Source of the DNA: Marasmius tenuissimus
Lineage: Eukaryota > Basidiomycota > Agaricomycetes > Agaricales > Marasmiaceae
DNA: 64,000 nt
Direction: 5' to 3'
Assembly: GCA_029532415.1 (NCBI GenBank)
Contig: JAQOTA010000023.1
Location: 434,001 to 498,000 of the forward strand
Shown: one piece after another, positions 40,411 through 54,115 of the stretch
Layout: the number at the start of each line of letters is the position of its first letter
Numbering within the stretch: the stretch's first letter is position 1
Notes under the pieces: generated by a model
What the model was told of the DNA's origin: nothing
Seen by the model: the letters and a program-made list of their open reading frames with translations, nothing else
The model's database searches: none
Made by a program: the position numbers and the translations under genes

Positions 40411-42144
40411 TCAATACAGAAAAATACTTCGCCTGATTCTCACAATACACTTTCGTTTCACATGACAATAATCGACTCTTTGCGATCCCTCTGTGTCGAG
40501 TTTGAGCGCAAAAGGCGTGAACCTATAGGAAGCACTCACCACAGAGGACGACTCTTCTCCGCATGAGGCGATGACTTCGATCTCCTTCGACCCGTCCTCA
40601 ATAGTCCTCGCCCTTTGTGTACTCACAGTGACTCGTGCTCCAAGTCGGTGAGGGAAGCGGATAGCGTTCCCGCTCTGGGTATAAACACTTCATGGTGAGC
40701 GGGAAGCAGAATTTATACAGATACATTGCACCAACCTGCTCGCTGCATGACATCTCAACAACCTCGGTACTTTCCTGCATTGCTCGAAGCTTAACACGAG
40801 AGTTCAGGCTGTTGACCAAACTAAGTCGTGACGCAAGACATCCATGAATGAAGAGCGTACTTAACCAGCAACGCGTTAGAGAACACTTGCAGATTAACCG
40901 TTAGAGTACGATTATTCAAACAGGAGAATGGGCGCCTACTCTTTGGCAAGCATGTGTACACGGCCAACCAGGCGACTGCCGGCATTGTAATGGTCCATTA
41001 TCAGGGGACGGACTGCCTCAGTGAACAGGACGTACAATTCTTTGGTAGTGCGAGGTACTGAATGATTCTCCAGCGATTAGGAAAGCATGCGGCGAATAGA
41101 GTATAGTGAACCTACAAGCGCCAAAATGAGAGCAGCCAAGAACCTGTACCGCGTCAGCGAGTGATAAATGGAAGGTTAGACGGCCGTACCCAGTTGCCAA
41201 TCCAGTCTCTGTCGCACAGATCATGAAATTTGCGTAAGCTCAAGTCAGACCTGGGACATATGAACATACCAATCGTATAAACAATGAGTTTGTCGACAAT
41301 GGCGGCGGTGCTTGAGACGCGATGAGCCTCGTACATCGGGAGACAGATCTGTAGGCGAGAACTCACGTTTTATGGGCCCCGGACCGCTGGACGAGCAAAA
41401 AGTACACCCGGCCACTTGGAATAGCGAGATCGGCAAACGAACCGATAACGAGCATGGTGATCATTGACCATTTCCAGTCGTCCCGGAATTGTTTGAGGTC
41501 CCGCATCAAAACCGCCTGTACGACTGCGAAAAGAAGGAAGGCGGAGCGCACAACCATCAGAACCGTGCACCCGGTGGTGAATGCCCATGTTCGAGAAATT
41601 CGGGCGATATGTAAAATGAAATAGCCTTGTACTAGGAAACTGTAGTAAGTATTTGAGTCGAGTCAACCCCATCGATAACTCACCAGATACAAAGACGAAC
41701 TCAGCCATAAGGAAGCCCATGACGATTGAGAAGGGAAGTCTCATCGTATCCACTTGGTTATTTCCGAAATTTTGGATCGAATAGTCATAGAGTGCAATTA
41801 TGACTGATATGGAATGTCCGAGCTCGAACAACCTAGAATGGGTTGAGTTTGATTTGGACTCTAGCAAAAGAACGCATATCACCATATGCACGCCACCTGA
41901 AAATTTGCAAAGCGTCAGCTCACTGATAATCCGAAATCCTACCGAGACATTACCAATCGTCTTGTCCATTTAGGATCTCGGGGAAACAACTGATAGTACA
42001 GGTACGTCTGAGTGGAGGTGATTCCAAACAGGAATGTCGAGGCGACGACCCCGATCTCCAATGAACCTTTCAAAGAGCGTGAATACAGAGGGAGACGCTC
42101 AGTGCGACGCCGCCAAGCTCACCTACTGAGGCGTCGTGAGGCAT
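40411..42144 (-). CDS. DUF6534-like integral membrane protein
   Basis: The start at 42144 gives MPHDASV. After a short intron comes SLEIGVVASTFLFGITSTQT followed by YLYYQLFPRDPKWTRR. This is the characteristic G-x-STQTYLYYQ-F-P-x-D-P opening of the large basidiomycete DUF6534 family (seven predicted TM helices, function unknown). Further exons encode ELGHSISVIIALYDYSIQNF, PFSIVMGFLMAEFVFVS, QGYFILHIARISRTWAFTTG, WKWSMITMLVIGSFADLAIP, STAAIVDKLIVYTIG (the conserved INRLIVYTI-like motif), ETGLATG and the terminal LNSRVKLR before a charged cytoplasmic tail (TIEDGSKEIEVIASCGEES). Every family landmark is present in order, so the gene looks intact. The exact last exon is uncertain. It is separate from the biosynthetic genes to its right. 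Confidence 0.7.
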
Positions 42145-45100
42145 GCTTGAAAAGCTGAAGAATAGAGTCAAGCAACCACCTCAAGCGGGTAGCTTGTTTT
42201 ATACTTTTTTAGAATGGTTTTTGCGACATCATCGACTCCTCTGGATCAAGATGGGGTGGAGAGTATTGTCGGCTTCCATCTTTTGTTGCTCCAGACCAGG
42301 GTCACACTGGTCAGGCCGCCGGTCCAAGTGGGCCGAAGTGGACATCCACCATATCTCTGAGGTGCTTCTCATCATCATCAAATCACGTTCCCACAACACT
42401 TTCGTAGAATTTCAAGGGATCCGATTCACAGGAGCCCGTAGCATGAGATAAAAGGACAGTCAACATCTCTGATGAACGGGATCGCGAGCTATGCCCTGAG
42501 CGGAAATACTATGTCAGATCACTTATCATTTCCCAAAGCTGGACTCCAAATCATAGCAATTCCACTGACCTGGTCCTCTGAAGTTGTTGAACCCAAATTA
42601 CTTTCGATAGCTTGCGGGTGGCGGTGGCGACTGGAACGAGCGGATGATCGACTCTGGGACCTCCATGCCGTCGCGCGTGGTCCTGGCTTGGAACCTCACC
42701 GCCTCTCCCACCAATCCCGCCATCTTTCGACACGTTCACTCCTGACTTATCTCGGAGATAAACGCGAATATGATGAAGAATGGTCGAGTACCCAGAACAA
42801 GAAACGATCTGGAGGATGGAGAACCTATACATTGAAATCAATCACATTGAAAACGCCTCGTGCCACGAGATTCATGCCACAGGCATCCTATGGTTTGTCT
42901 GTGTCCAAAACAATGATTTCAAGGAGCTCTGACTGTATTTCTCCTTATCGAGCAAATGCACGATGAGCACAGCAAAAAGATATCGTCTCAAGGATGGCAC
43001 TCACTACAGACGCCAGCTCTTCTGTTCATGAAGCGATGGATTTGATCTAATGAGGTCCTTGCCCTTCGGGTATTTACGACGAGGGGCTAGCTATTGCCGT
43101 CGCAGGCGTGCGCACTCTCCGTGCTAACAGCTCGCAGTTTGTCCCGTTCCGGGGAATGGTGGCTGCTGTTGTTTCTCGCCGAACACGACACTGTGAATAA
43201 AGCCAGTATGAGACTCGGAATGGGCCTTTCCCAGGTTCGCGTCAAAGACTTACCCTGGGAGAGAAGGCGTGAAGAATGCGAGATGGAATGAGAATAGAGA
43301 CCGAAGCTCTCGAATAACGGCGAGGGGAGTCCAGGGGACACCAATTCTCTGTACGACGGCCGAAAGGATTCTGCGAGTACATGTGGAGACAAAGCAGTAC
43401 TAGAGCAACAAAGAAACAGAAACCACATACCTCTTGTTCACCAAACTCTTAGTACTTGGGCGAGACATCAGAACCACCCAGCTTGAGACAGAGACTCAGG
43501 TCCAACGGGAACCCCAAATGGCACAAGCCTAAACGGATTTGACGCTGCCCGAAGACAGGAGGACGCAGAGGGCATCCTAAAGCTGGTGCAAACGGAGTAT
43601 CACGGGAAATCGAAAAGAAGATATCCATTGGATTGCCGTGGTCGCAGGTCGGTGCTCCTTGTTTCCCGGCCTCATCCTCAACCTTCATATGATTTCGTTG
43701 AACAGAACGCGCGAGGTAAGCAGACGAATGATTCAGACTATGATATCTCATACCCAGTCTCGTGTAGCCTTATTCCTGGAGTGTAGTAGTGGCTGCAGTT
43801 CGAGGCGCGCCCGTCCGGTACAAAGCAGTTATTCAATTTATTCGGTCTCTGCCGATCCTTTTTTGCGCATTCCCTCAAGTAGCTGTAAGATTCCTGTAGT
43901 TGTTGGTCGAATTGATGCCTCGCTTGTCCTTGTCCCTAAGGAAAGGGATTCAAACCGTTCCCCCGCATGGCTGACCGCTGATCACTTGCGTTGGAGAGAT
44001 GGATTGAGATATAACATCATGGTATACCACGTAGTTGGTGTGAGTCTGTACGTACCGCCGTGCGATAGAGCTTCTGCCCAGATTCTGTCGTCGTCGCTAT
44101 ACCAAGTTCGATCCTGCTTCTTCAATCGGTTGATCGTGGCTAACTGTCTGGTATGATCCCAGATCGCAGGGTGTGTGGGACTCAGTCGTCGCGTAAAGCA
44201 TCACAGGATGGATCACCTTATATTTTGGAGCGATCATACGGAACTTTTCCCTATTTCCCCAACTCGGGATCCGACACACTAGACACGAGCACATCAGGCC
44301 ACAAAACAGCGCTTGCGGGCGTTCGAGTGAGAAGTCGAGCTCTCGAGGATCATTGGTGTTGGCCTGAGTGAAGGATGAGGGGAGCGCAGAAGAACGAGAT
44401 TAACGCGGCGTCGTCTGAGATGGAAGTCAGGAGCAGAGACGCGTCGCGGGGTTAGCGGTCATTGATAGCCGTAATAGATCTGTCGTTTAATTATCAGTTG
44501 CCCCTCTCGCCCTCTCTGGCCATGACTTCCACTCCGAGGCAAGTCAACTTCGAAAGCCTCCTGAGTGCTGCTCCGATTACAGCCGTTGTAATTATTGTAG
44601 ACGCGTTTTCATTTTTTCTCGTCCCGCGCCTTTGTTTATACCAACTTACACCCTGATTTGGAAGGAGTCGGGACATGCGTCATCCAAGGCGGCAGTGGCT
44701 CTACTTCGCTGGGGAAGGGCCAAGGGATTCTCTTCTTCATATTATTGGGAAAGATAGGTACAAACACCACCAAAATTAGAGTCCTGTACCTTTGCGTACT
44801 GTTCGGGCGTCGGGCCCGCCTAGTCTAAATCGAGGTAAATTGTGTTTGGTATAAATAAAGGCGCGGAATTATGATATTTTCTCCGTAAAATTACAGTCAG
44901 ACGTTGGTCAGACGGTTGCACGAAACACGGTTGGAGTAGCGCCAACTCCCAGTTGCCTTTTCTTGCCAACCGGTTCTGGTGACTGCGTGGGAGGTGTCTC
45001 CAATTTTTGTTCATCGCTCCTCCAGTCCGAGAACAACGAGAATGACATCTCCTGACATCTCGTATCGGTTTTTCCGCGCTAATAGTAAGATCATCTAGAA

Positions 45101-45790
45101 GCTTGTTGAACCAGTCGAATTCCAGGATGATCCCCTCCGCACGGAGCGCTGGACCCTCCCTCGACAAACGGTTTTCCCGTCACCGCTCATAATAATCACT
45201 TCAGGTCAGGCATCTTGGCTTCAATCGCGATTTGTGCTGTGAAGAACGATTGGCTAGAACCTTGAACGCGCATGGTTTTATTTTTGTAAATTTGCCGACA
45301 CGGCTAGTCTGGCCTTGTTCTCACTCTTAACTCCGGCAGTTCAGCTGGAAAATTACATCCAAATATGCATGAAGCAAGGGTAGGGCACCTATACTGGAGT
45401 CTGGCACCCGTCAGAACATAGCGTCAGGTATGAGGATGACGATTTTATCGGACGGGATCAACCTATTTTTCAACATCATTGGTTATCTATCTATCCTTGA
45501 TTCTGCTCATGAACAGCAACTGGTTCAAGTCCAGGGAATGGATCTTTGGGGAAAGGGAGGGAGTGAGATCGGTGGAAAAGATCTGTTGATATCAGGCCTT
45601 GAAGTTGTCGTGTTACCGATCCAATCTCGACAGCGTCTTCCCATCTATGTTGTATCGAGAACACTTCTCGTTCGGCGACAATCTTCTCATGCACAGGTTG
45701 GCAGCCTCCAGAGATATCAGAGTGGAACTCCAGGAAAGACTTTGCTTGATATTCCCTCGAGGCTCAACTACCGAACTGTAACCCAGCAAG
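42145..45790. other. gene-poor region with a possible degenerate DUF6534 fragment
   Basis: Positions 42985-43080 (minus strand) resemble the C-terminal tail coding region of the DUF6534 gene at 40535-40635 (shared blocks around AGCACTCAC, GACTCTTCTCC-like and CTCGCCCTT-like). This suggests a decayed tandem duplicate. Elsewhere, including 44460-44660 with a short ATG frame (MTSTPRQVNFESLLS, hydrophobic end), nothing reaches the level of a gene. The stretch from about 45180 to 45790 presumably includes the promoter of the O-methyltransferase. Confidence 0.3.
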
Positions 45791-47896
45791 ATGTCAACGA
45801 TCGCCAACACACTCTCCGAGGTCCACGAACTACTCGCCCTGATCACCGACGGTATTGCTTCATTCGAGCAAACGGGAGTTCCTTTCCCAGTTTTGCATGA
45901 TACCTTGGAACAATCAAATACCAGCAAGGACGATGAGAAAACAAAATATCTCGGCGCGATAATTACTGCAGCGGCCCTCCAGCTCGCGGCGATTTTCCAG
46001 CCTCCTCAGAACTCGCTGTTGAATTTGGCATCTGGAGTAAGTGAGATCGTTTGACGATCACAAAGTCGCATCTGTGACTGAATTGTGGCCCTTCTGGTGC
46101 ACGTAGGCTCACAAGACCGCTGCATTGCGAGTGTGCCTCGAAGGGAATGTCACTGAGATTCTTAGGGATGCGGGGCCAAAGGTGTGTGGTACCGTCGCAC
46201 TGATTGGCCGGTCTCAGAACATCCTATACAGGGTTCTCATGTGAGAGAAATATCCGCAATAAACGGCGTAGACTCGAGAATACTAGGTATCATACAATTC
46301 AGTCTAGTACATACCGTTTCATTCAAATCTTTACCTTCCCGCAGCCCGATTCCTTCGATACCTCGCCACGCTTCACGTCTATCGGGAAATTTCCCCCGAC
46401 GTCTTCACAAATAATCGTATATCAGCGATGATGGACACTGGGAAGAGTGTGAAAGAACTGTTGGATTCGTGAGTTTTAATCCCAGCATCGAATAGTGCCA
46501 TTCTCAGATTAGCACGGCTGACTAATAACTTGTAGTCCTGAAACCAAACATGACGGCACTAACGGCTTTCCTGCTCTTCTTAGTCTGCAGTTGAGCTTAA
46601 ACTTCTTTTTGACTCCATCGTTTCCCACATATATGCGTTCAATCATTCTTAGCTGATGGTACATTCTATAACAGAACCGACGAGGCATCCAAGGCTAACA
46701 CTCTCAGTTGGGAAACTATCACGGATCGTGCCTACCCTGCGATAACACCGCTGAATAAAGCATTTCCGCTTCCAAGGTGTCCCGTTGATAGTTCGGTCGA
46801 AGACAACGGCAACGGCACTTTGGACGGCATTGAGGCTGTTACGATGTTTGATCTCCTCCAGAGGCCAGAAGAAGCGCTCCGCCATCGAAGGTTCGCTGTG
46901 GCGATGGAGGGACTGTCGGCCGTTCAACCGTTGGATTGCTTATCTCGTGGTTAGTCCTTCAAAGCTTCATGATCGATCGTTACTCGTTCGCACTTGGTGT
47001 CATAAAGACTTAAGTAACCCCGTTTTTCAAGCATACGAATGGGAGTCTCTCTCTGACAAGGCCGTAACCGTCGATGTCGGTGGAGGGATTGGAATAGTAT
47101 CACTTGAGCTGGCAATGCGGTATCCAAACCTCAAGTTCGTAGTTCAAGATCTTCCCGGTTTTGTGGAGAAAGGAAATGAGGTATGTTCTCGCTACTTGAA
47201 ATATCATGACACCCGTCCGTTTGTTTACTCCCAGCCTTACGAACTCAGTTGTGGAGGCAACGAAATCCGGAGGCGCTGGATACTGGACGGGTTGTTCTAG
47301 AAGGTAAGTAGTTAGGCTATGCACATAAGTTCTAACCACCTCACCATTTCATGGCCTCGTTATTATCATCAGTACACGACTTCTTTACACCCCAACCACG
47401 AAAAGACGCGTCGATTTTCCTCCTTCGACACGTCATACACAACTGGTCGGACGAAGACTCTATCAAGATCTTGGCTCAGCTACGAGACGCTGCCCAGAAG
47501 GACACGACCCTCATCGTGCTGGAGATAATCATGCCTTATGCTTGTCGAGCCTCCCACTCTAACAACAAAAACAAGGGGTGCGCAGATCCCGAACTAGAGA
47601 CGGTGATACCAGGCGCGAGCCCTCGAGAGGCTCCAATTCCACTACTCCCCAATTTCGGAGTGGTGAACGAGTTTGCATACTTGATGGATATGACGGTAAG
47701 CCTCGAAAGACCTTTCCAGGCCCTGGGGATTCTGACGCGATGGTACTAGATGTTCGCGCTGGGCAAAGGTTGTTACGAGCGTACAATCAGTCAATTTGCT
47801 CTGGTATTCCGCAAGGCCGGGTGGAAATTGACACGTGTGAATCGGTTGGCAGAGAACGCGGGGATGTGGCAGGCAATCGAAGGTGTTCCGGTGTAA
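45791..47896 (+). CDS. SAM-dependent O-methyltransferase (family 2)
   Basis: The enzyme transfers a methyl group from S-adenosylmethionine to a hydroxyl group, typically on an aromatic metabolite. The start MSTIANTLSEVHELLALITD opens an N-terminal dimerisation region (IITAAALQLAAIFQPP). Then come AHKTAALRVCLEGNVTEIL, RFLRYLATLHVYREISPDVF, DRAYPAITPLNKAFPLPR, the SAM-binding glycine loop VDVGGGIGIVSLELAMRYP with the acidic KFVVQDLP, the exon ELWRQRNPEALDTGRVVLE, then VHDFFTPQP, the catalytic His region RHVIHNWSDEDSIKIL, and a last exon ending WQAIEGVPV with TAA at 47894-47896. Introns are short GT-AG. I resolved the acceptor near 47247 by frame (CAG before TTGTGGAGG). It lies tail-to-tail with the NRPS-like gene, with 552 bp between stops, in the putative cluster. 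Confidence 0.88.
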
Positions 47897-48448
47897 TCCA
47901 TACATGTCTCATTCGCAATGAAAAGGCTGTCTGAGCCTGTCAAGCGACATCAGGTCGCATAATCGAGCGGACTGTATAATCCCGTCTGATTTGATGTACA
48001 CTAATGTACACTACCTTGTAGTAGTTTTGGGGTCCTTTCGTATAGTTTCAATTTCACTGATCCTTTACTCGATATGCTGTGACCACAGGGCTCGACATGG
48101 CTCGACGTTGAGAGTGATTTGTTTGCTTGCACTTCGAACTTCTTACTCCTGGAGCCGTTCTACTTGCACATCTTGCCTCTTCCAGGCGGATTGCCCCCTT
48201 TCCCCCCAGATACCCATTGATACTGCCACTCCAGCGTCAAATAGACCCCAGAGGCGCAACTACACGACCTGTGGACTTGCCTTTCCCAAAACTCCATCCA
48301 CGGACCGTTGAGTTCGCAGATGTGATGATACGTTGGAGAACTTTGTCCGGATTTTTGACAGAAAGTGTCATAACTTTAGAGTACAAATCATAGAGTACAG
48401 GTTGCGCACCCAGTCGAATGTGCAATGTTGCGAGTCTGGAGAGAGCGC
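47897..48448. other. intergenic between convergent cluster genes
   Basis: The two stop codons are at 47896 and 48449. I see no further gene. Both 3' UTRs and terminators must lie here. Confidence 0.4.
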
Positions 48449-51400
48449 CTAGTTCAACACCCCTTCCTTTTGCCAGTAATCTACCCACAACTGGACATCT
48501 TCCTCCCCGAGTGCTTGTGTCCCGGATGTCTTGAGGGACCGACATCGTCCGAGTGCCTTCTCCATGTCCAGCAGCGGCATCCCAAAGGCTTCGGTGTCCC
48601 TGCGGTCGTTCTGGGTCGAAATGATCCTGAAGAAGTCCAGGAGTACGAATGCGTTCAAGTTCAGTGTAGATGCATCCGGGCCACGCGCCAGCTGCTCCAG
48701 CATCTGACACCAGTCGGAGTATGGCACCACCGAAGCATTTAGACGCTTGCTGAGAGACCGTGCGAAGGTCGACCAGGACACTGGGTTCGGGTGCAACAGA
48801 TGGAGAACTTCAGGAGCATTCGGGCTGAGACTGAGGCCAGGTGGAGCTTCGAGAAGGTCGACGAATGCTCTTCCCGCCGTATTAAGGGGAATCCATGAAG
48901 CCAGCTGTCGCGCATTCATTGTCAACGAAAGACGGTCTTGACACTAGGACAGAAACTTACCCGTTCGTCCTCTGGAACCTTCTTCAGTACGTTGGAGGCC
49001 TGGACGAGAGAAGGGAGCCATTCTTTCGTGCTCCAGGAACCGTTACATCCGCCTGAAAGCTGACCTACACGAACGATTGACGCACGGAGGCCAGAAGCGG
49101 CAGCAGAAGCAATGACCTGCTCCGCGACCCATTTGGACTCGCTGTACCCATTTCCCAACGCGCATTCGGCGGCAACCAGTTCCTCGTGCCCACTTGATGC
49201 TTGATTCACAGCAGTCAGCCGACCGTCATCAGCTGAATATAGAACACCTTTAACTCACCATTGCGACACACGGCAACAGTACTGGAGAAGATGTAATGGG
49301 CATCCCGGCGCATAGCAATATCAATCAGGTTTCGCATGCTCTTCAGGTTTCTTTGGAATGACGTGATGTTGAGGTTAAAATCGACTCTCCATGCTTGCGT
49401 AAAATCTCAGTTAGCACTCCCATCAGCACGAACAATCAACGACGCACCAACGTCCATGATATGTGTGACGGAACCTTGGATCTGAGGTCCAGGATGTAAG
49501 ATAAGAACATTGTTTACATCATACTCCGGACACTCACTGATTCGAACGCTGAGTCGGCTAAACCAAGCCGGGCATTTGCAAGATCCCCCTCCAGAAGGGT
49601 GACCTTGCCATCCAGTATGACTGCAGGGTCAAGCCCACGCCGCTCAAAGGACTCCCGTTGTCGCAGCACTACGTCCGACTGCCCTAGACTTCGAATCAAG
49701 ACATGGATATGCTGCACATCCGAATCTTCGATCAGGCTCGAGAGAACGTGACTACCCAATGAACCGGTGCTACCCGTGAGCAAGACGACCTTCTTCGAGC
49801 GTTTCTCTTGGTCTTGTTTTTCTGGAGGTGGTGAGGGTAGATCCTTCGAGTATTGGACCACCAGGTCGGCCATGATTCCCACCTTCGCTGAATCATCGGT
49901 CCTTGCGTCTGGCTTCATGCCACTGATGGCAAGAGAGAGAACGAAGGCAGAGAGTCCATCGATCGTAGGATGATCGTAAACAAAATTGGTCGGCAGAATA
50001 CGAGTATCGAGGTCCCCAGAGTCCCTCAATCCGCGGAGGAGTGCGTTCCGGATCCATGTAGCTTGGAGACTAGACAGGCATAGTTTCGTGATGAGAACCA
50101 CCGGATGAAACGCCGGATGGCCATAGCAAAGCTCACCTATCACACCCGTACTGAAAGAGATCGTCGCCATCTTTCACGGGATGAGTCAACACTGTCTTGA
50201 TCACTGCGCGTACAAATGTCGTGGTAGTGCTGATGTCCCAATGTGGTGGGGCTGGGATGTTGCTCTGGGTTGTCTCGCTGAGGGCCTCGTACGCCGCTGA
50301 GACCTCTTCAGCATAATCGCGGAGTGTGGCCTGTCGTCTAAGGGTCGTGGGAGTGAGAAATCCGAGCCGACGACCCATCAGCCGGGAGCGACGTAACCTT
50401 GACTCACTTTGGTGTGTTCTTCGCCGTGTAACTGAAAGGCTTATGGGGTGATGCGACGATGATCATCTGTGAAGGAGAGTTGGTTGTTCAGCCTTCCGTG
50501 CAACGGATTTCGAGCGCATACCTCCTTGAAGACACGAGAATGTTGAGGTGCATGGGCGTTCATCCGCTCAATACTCGGCCTGATATAGTGTAAAGACCTG
50601 TCTCGTGGTGAACTGGCCTCGAAACTCACCAGATATCGTTGCGAAACTGTGCTAGTTTCACATGGTCCCCAGGATCGAAACGATAAACAGGCTTGGGCTC
50701 AACGAGGACTCCAGCATGGAACTGTCCTTGCCCAAACATGATTGCACTTGTGACCCGAGAATCTTGGCCAAGTAGACTCTCTGCGATGTACAAACACGTT
50801 CAGAACTGATCTCCGAGCCGGCTCTATTTGAGGGCAAACCTACCGAGAGGGACTGGATTTGTCTGGTAACTATCAGCGACTCCATTATCGTCGCTCCGAA
50901 GCATCCCTGAGTGCTTACCTTTTCTTCTGTACTGTGATTTATCTGGTCGTCTACGCGGCCGTGAATCTTCCAGTGCCCAGGCTTGGTGGGATGCGGCGTG
51001 AAAAGGTCGGATGTCGCGTACGCTCTCACCCCATCGACTTCAATGTTGAATACGCTTGGTGTGCAAAGGGGACCGTCCTGTTACCCATCGCAATCATGTT
51101 TACGGCGATCTAAATGCTCAGTAGGACGATCACTCACCAGGATCACCAGTTCATACAGGTCGTCTCCGTAAGGGCGCCAATGTTCCTTGAAAAGGCCCGA
51201 GAATCGCATGTAGTGCCAGTCAAAGTTGTTCTCAAGCTTGGCTGAAACTGAGGTGAGTCTCAGTTAACGTTTGAGATGATCGCCCTCACCCGGAAGAATC
51301 ATACTCAGGGTACCGACTTCCGTCAATCCATACAAGTTCAAAATTGACACGCTTTGAGCCGTCATGTCATCTCCGGCCTCGCGATTTAGGGTGCCCCCAC

Positions 51401-52666
51401 CGTAAAGCTAAAGGGAGGAGAATCGCAGCAGTATTAAGATTCATTCCTTCACTCATGAAATCACTTGCCACCGCGGTGCACCCAGCGAGCCACCGAACGT
51501 GAACCGGATGGCGCGCCCATGCCTGTCGAGCGATATATTAAGGCGGATGTCTAACGTTATGATGTGGGCTCACCTCAATGAACGAAGGGACAGCAATAAT
51601 TATATCGCTAGATGTTTTATGCGCTGCTTCAAACAGATTGTCAGGTGTCGGAACGGTTGCAGGAAATATAGGCTCGAAGGCCGCAAGCACAAGTCCAGCA
51701 CAAGCCTGGGTGACTTTGTTCATGAGAACTGATCCAGGCCATAATTGAAACTCACTGTCCATGCAAGCTGAGAAATCCCCATGCCATGGAACATCGGCGT
51801 GGCATGAAGAGCCAGAACCTTGTCTGTCAGATCTTGTTCGCCACAAGATGGCAGCAGGCCCACTTGAATGAGCTTCCGATCTGTCATGGCCATCGGATTT
51901 GGGAACGACATGGAGCCTGCAGCAGAGGTAAGACCAGGATTTCGATGAGGAAGGTGTTCATTACCGGAAGAGTGGAGATACATGACGGTGTCGCGATTTG
52001 ACAGGGTGAGTGGAAGTTCACCAGTTTTCAATACAGAGGCGTCCTGGTAAGTTGGAAGGAATAATTCCTCGAAAAAGAACATGCGCGAGTGTGACGGCGT
52101 TGATGAATGACCGACGCCCTTCACTATCGCGATTGCTTCTTGGATCAACCTTTCCGTGGCTGGCTCTCCAACAAGGACGTGATCAACTCCTACTCTTTCT
52201 ATCAGTTGAGCAAGAGCAGCAGGTGAGTTTCTTGGAGATATCGGGAACGCTATGTAGTTTGCCCTCAGTATAGACATGATCGTGGCACAATAAGTGATTG
52301 TATCTGTGTTGTCGTTGAGTAAGGGATTGGGCGCAGCAGCAACAAAAACGGACCTGAAGACGACACAATTGCAATGATGGGAACGGCGTGCTTGCACGGT
52401 TCGACATTTGACATTTGAGCACGGATCGAACGAGCACCTGTGTACACGGCAGCGATACCCTCTTTCCAAGTGATATTCTGGACGTGGCCCTCCTTGTCGG
52501 TGTAGGTAAACAGGCGATGGTTGGGCGAGTTCTGAGCCTGCCAGTCAAATATTTCGGTCAAGGACATGGATCCGTCCAGGGGAGGCCGCTTGAATGTAGC
52601 GCTGGACGGTGCTGGCCTCAGATTCGGAGGAGCAGGTATGGAGTCGTTTCCCTGGCTAGTTTGCAT
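48449..52666 (-). CDS. NRPS-like adenylate-forming reductase (A-T-R)
   Basis: This large enzyme activates a carboxylic acid as AMP ester, loads it on a phosphopantetheine carrier and releases it reductively as aldehyde. The start at 52666 gives MQTSQGNDSIPAPPNLRPAP. Adenylation domain: SLTEIFDWQAQNSPNHRLF, the core A3 loop YLHSSG joined by an intron to SMSFPNPMAM, then LHATPMFHGMG. Thiolation domain: DDLFQYGCD spliced to SLQATWIRNALLRGL, with the carrier Ser in the C-D-S-L motif (near 50100-50160), and NFVYDHPTIDGL. Reductase domain: VVLLTGSTGSLGSHVLSSL (NADP loop, near 49780), YSESKWVAEQVIA (SDR Tyr and Lys, near 49130) and a C-terminal part ending YWQKEGVLN. No condensation domain is present. 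Basidiomycetes have a set of such reductases acting on aryl or alkyl acids; the substrate here cannot be read. A MITE lies 275 bp upstream of the ATG. Confidence 0.9.
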
Positions 52667-54115
52667 AACAAGTGACTTCGCTGGAGTGGTAACAAAACGA
52701 TGAGTCCACAGTAGGAAAACCAGATATTGCTGACCTCGAACACTGGGACCAATAAGCGCCTGAATCGAATCTTAATCTCAATCTTTGTAGACCTTGCTAA
52801 TACTCCCTCGACTCCCATGCTCGTTGCGGTCGTATCCTGCCGAGTCCTATGACGTCAACCCCACAACATGATCACTCCCAAATCTAGTACATACTAGCTC
52901 CGAAGCCGCCGCAACAGGCGCTCCTCCAGGATACCCAGATACTGACCTATTTCAATCAATTCGGATGGGGTTTCCCGTGTGACCGAAAAATTTTCAGGCG
53001 TGAATTCGGATGGCAGGTCGGTGACCGGTGACACCAGCGGAAATTTCGTATGGAACTGTAAGGGACTCGGCAGGCCGAAGGAGAATCATCGCGGCTAACA
53101 GCCGCCACCGGTCAGAATTCGCAGAATACACCAGATTCAGGCCCAAAAATGGCAGAAAGTCCGATTCCCTGGCTTTGTGGGCCGCCCGAAATCTTGTCAC
53201 ATTTGGGAACATTTCGGATGACCCCCCTGTGACCTAGTGACCATCCGAAAAAAATTCGGATACTGAGGGTCGTGTGACGTGTGACATCCGAATTGATTGA
53301 AATAGGTCAGTATATGAGCCGATGCCTGAGCGCAGAAGACTTCGGTCATATATAAATATTGGCTGTGGAAGTTCACGTTCAGGTATGGCTCACCTTGATG
53401 CAAACGCGAGCGTTCTTTCTCTGTTCTCAGCCACTCTGGTGATTGCGGGATGGATATCCAGATTTAAATGTTTCGTTACCCGTGACTTCCTTCTTCCTTG
53501 AGCCCAAGAATAGCCAAGTCACGGTCTCATACCAGCTCAAAGTCCTAAGATGAAGCTCGAATCGAAATCCATCAAGTTTACATCAAGTTCCAGAGTAATT
53601 TCCTCCGCAGTGAAGGATTTGTCTATTCGTGCTGTCGTCGCATATTGATTTCTTCAGGTGACCTATCTTCACTTGCTATGATTCATACTGAATTCGTGGT
53701 GCATGGTCTTCGATGTCATTGCAGCTCGTGGAGGAAGAGGAGATGACGGCTGCGGATTGCCGGCCGTTCTTGGCAATCCCCGCTTTCTCGTCTACCACGT
53801 GGTGCCGTCCAAACTCACTTCGCGCAAAGATGGCAGTAGTGTTCATTCCAGATCCGCATATCATGAAGTAATCATCGAGCTTGTGATGGATGGAATCTGG
53901 TAACAAGGAAAGCACAAGATGCATGTGTGGGTTTCAATCCTGATAGTTTCTAATGTTAGGCCATTGGACGAGGATCTGCTGATTGACAGATATTCCACTC
54001 GCTATCACCTTCGCGGCTTTCTTTCAGGTCATACGCCAGCTCTGGCTCTCCATAAAGCGTCTCATCGTCGATCCTTGTCCTCCTAGCCTTCCGACTAAAA
54101 TCACCGGGAATCAAG
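52667..54115. other. divergent promoter region of NRPS-like and UbiA genes, with MITE copy 2
   Basis: The 1.45-kb gap separates two divergently transcribed cluster genes, so shared regulatory sites are likely. The MITE occupies 52942-53310. From 53311 to 54115 several open frames occur on both strands but none shows family similarity or exon structure I can defend. Confidence 0.4.
52942..53310. mobile_element. MITE with long terminal inverted repeats, copy 2
   Basis: This element is 369 bp, as is copy 1 (402-770). It has the same inverted ends and TA on both sides (52940-52941 and 53311-53312). The interior is the reverse complement of copy 1, with scattered differences. It lies in the promoter interval of the NRPS-like gene. 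Confidence 0.8.

Noticed and set aside
43087..43428. A 113-codon minus-strand frame as a second DUF6534 gene
   Set aside because: It lacks the STQTYLYYQ and LIVYTI landmarks; only the short tail-like similarity near 42985-43080 is visible.
48237..48710. A 157-codon minus-strand frame overlapping the end of the NRPS-like gene
   Set aside because: It overlaps the reductase C-terminus in another frame and has no family signature.
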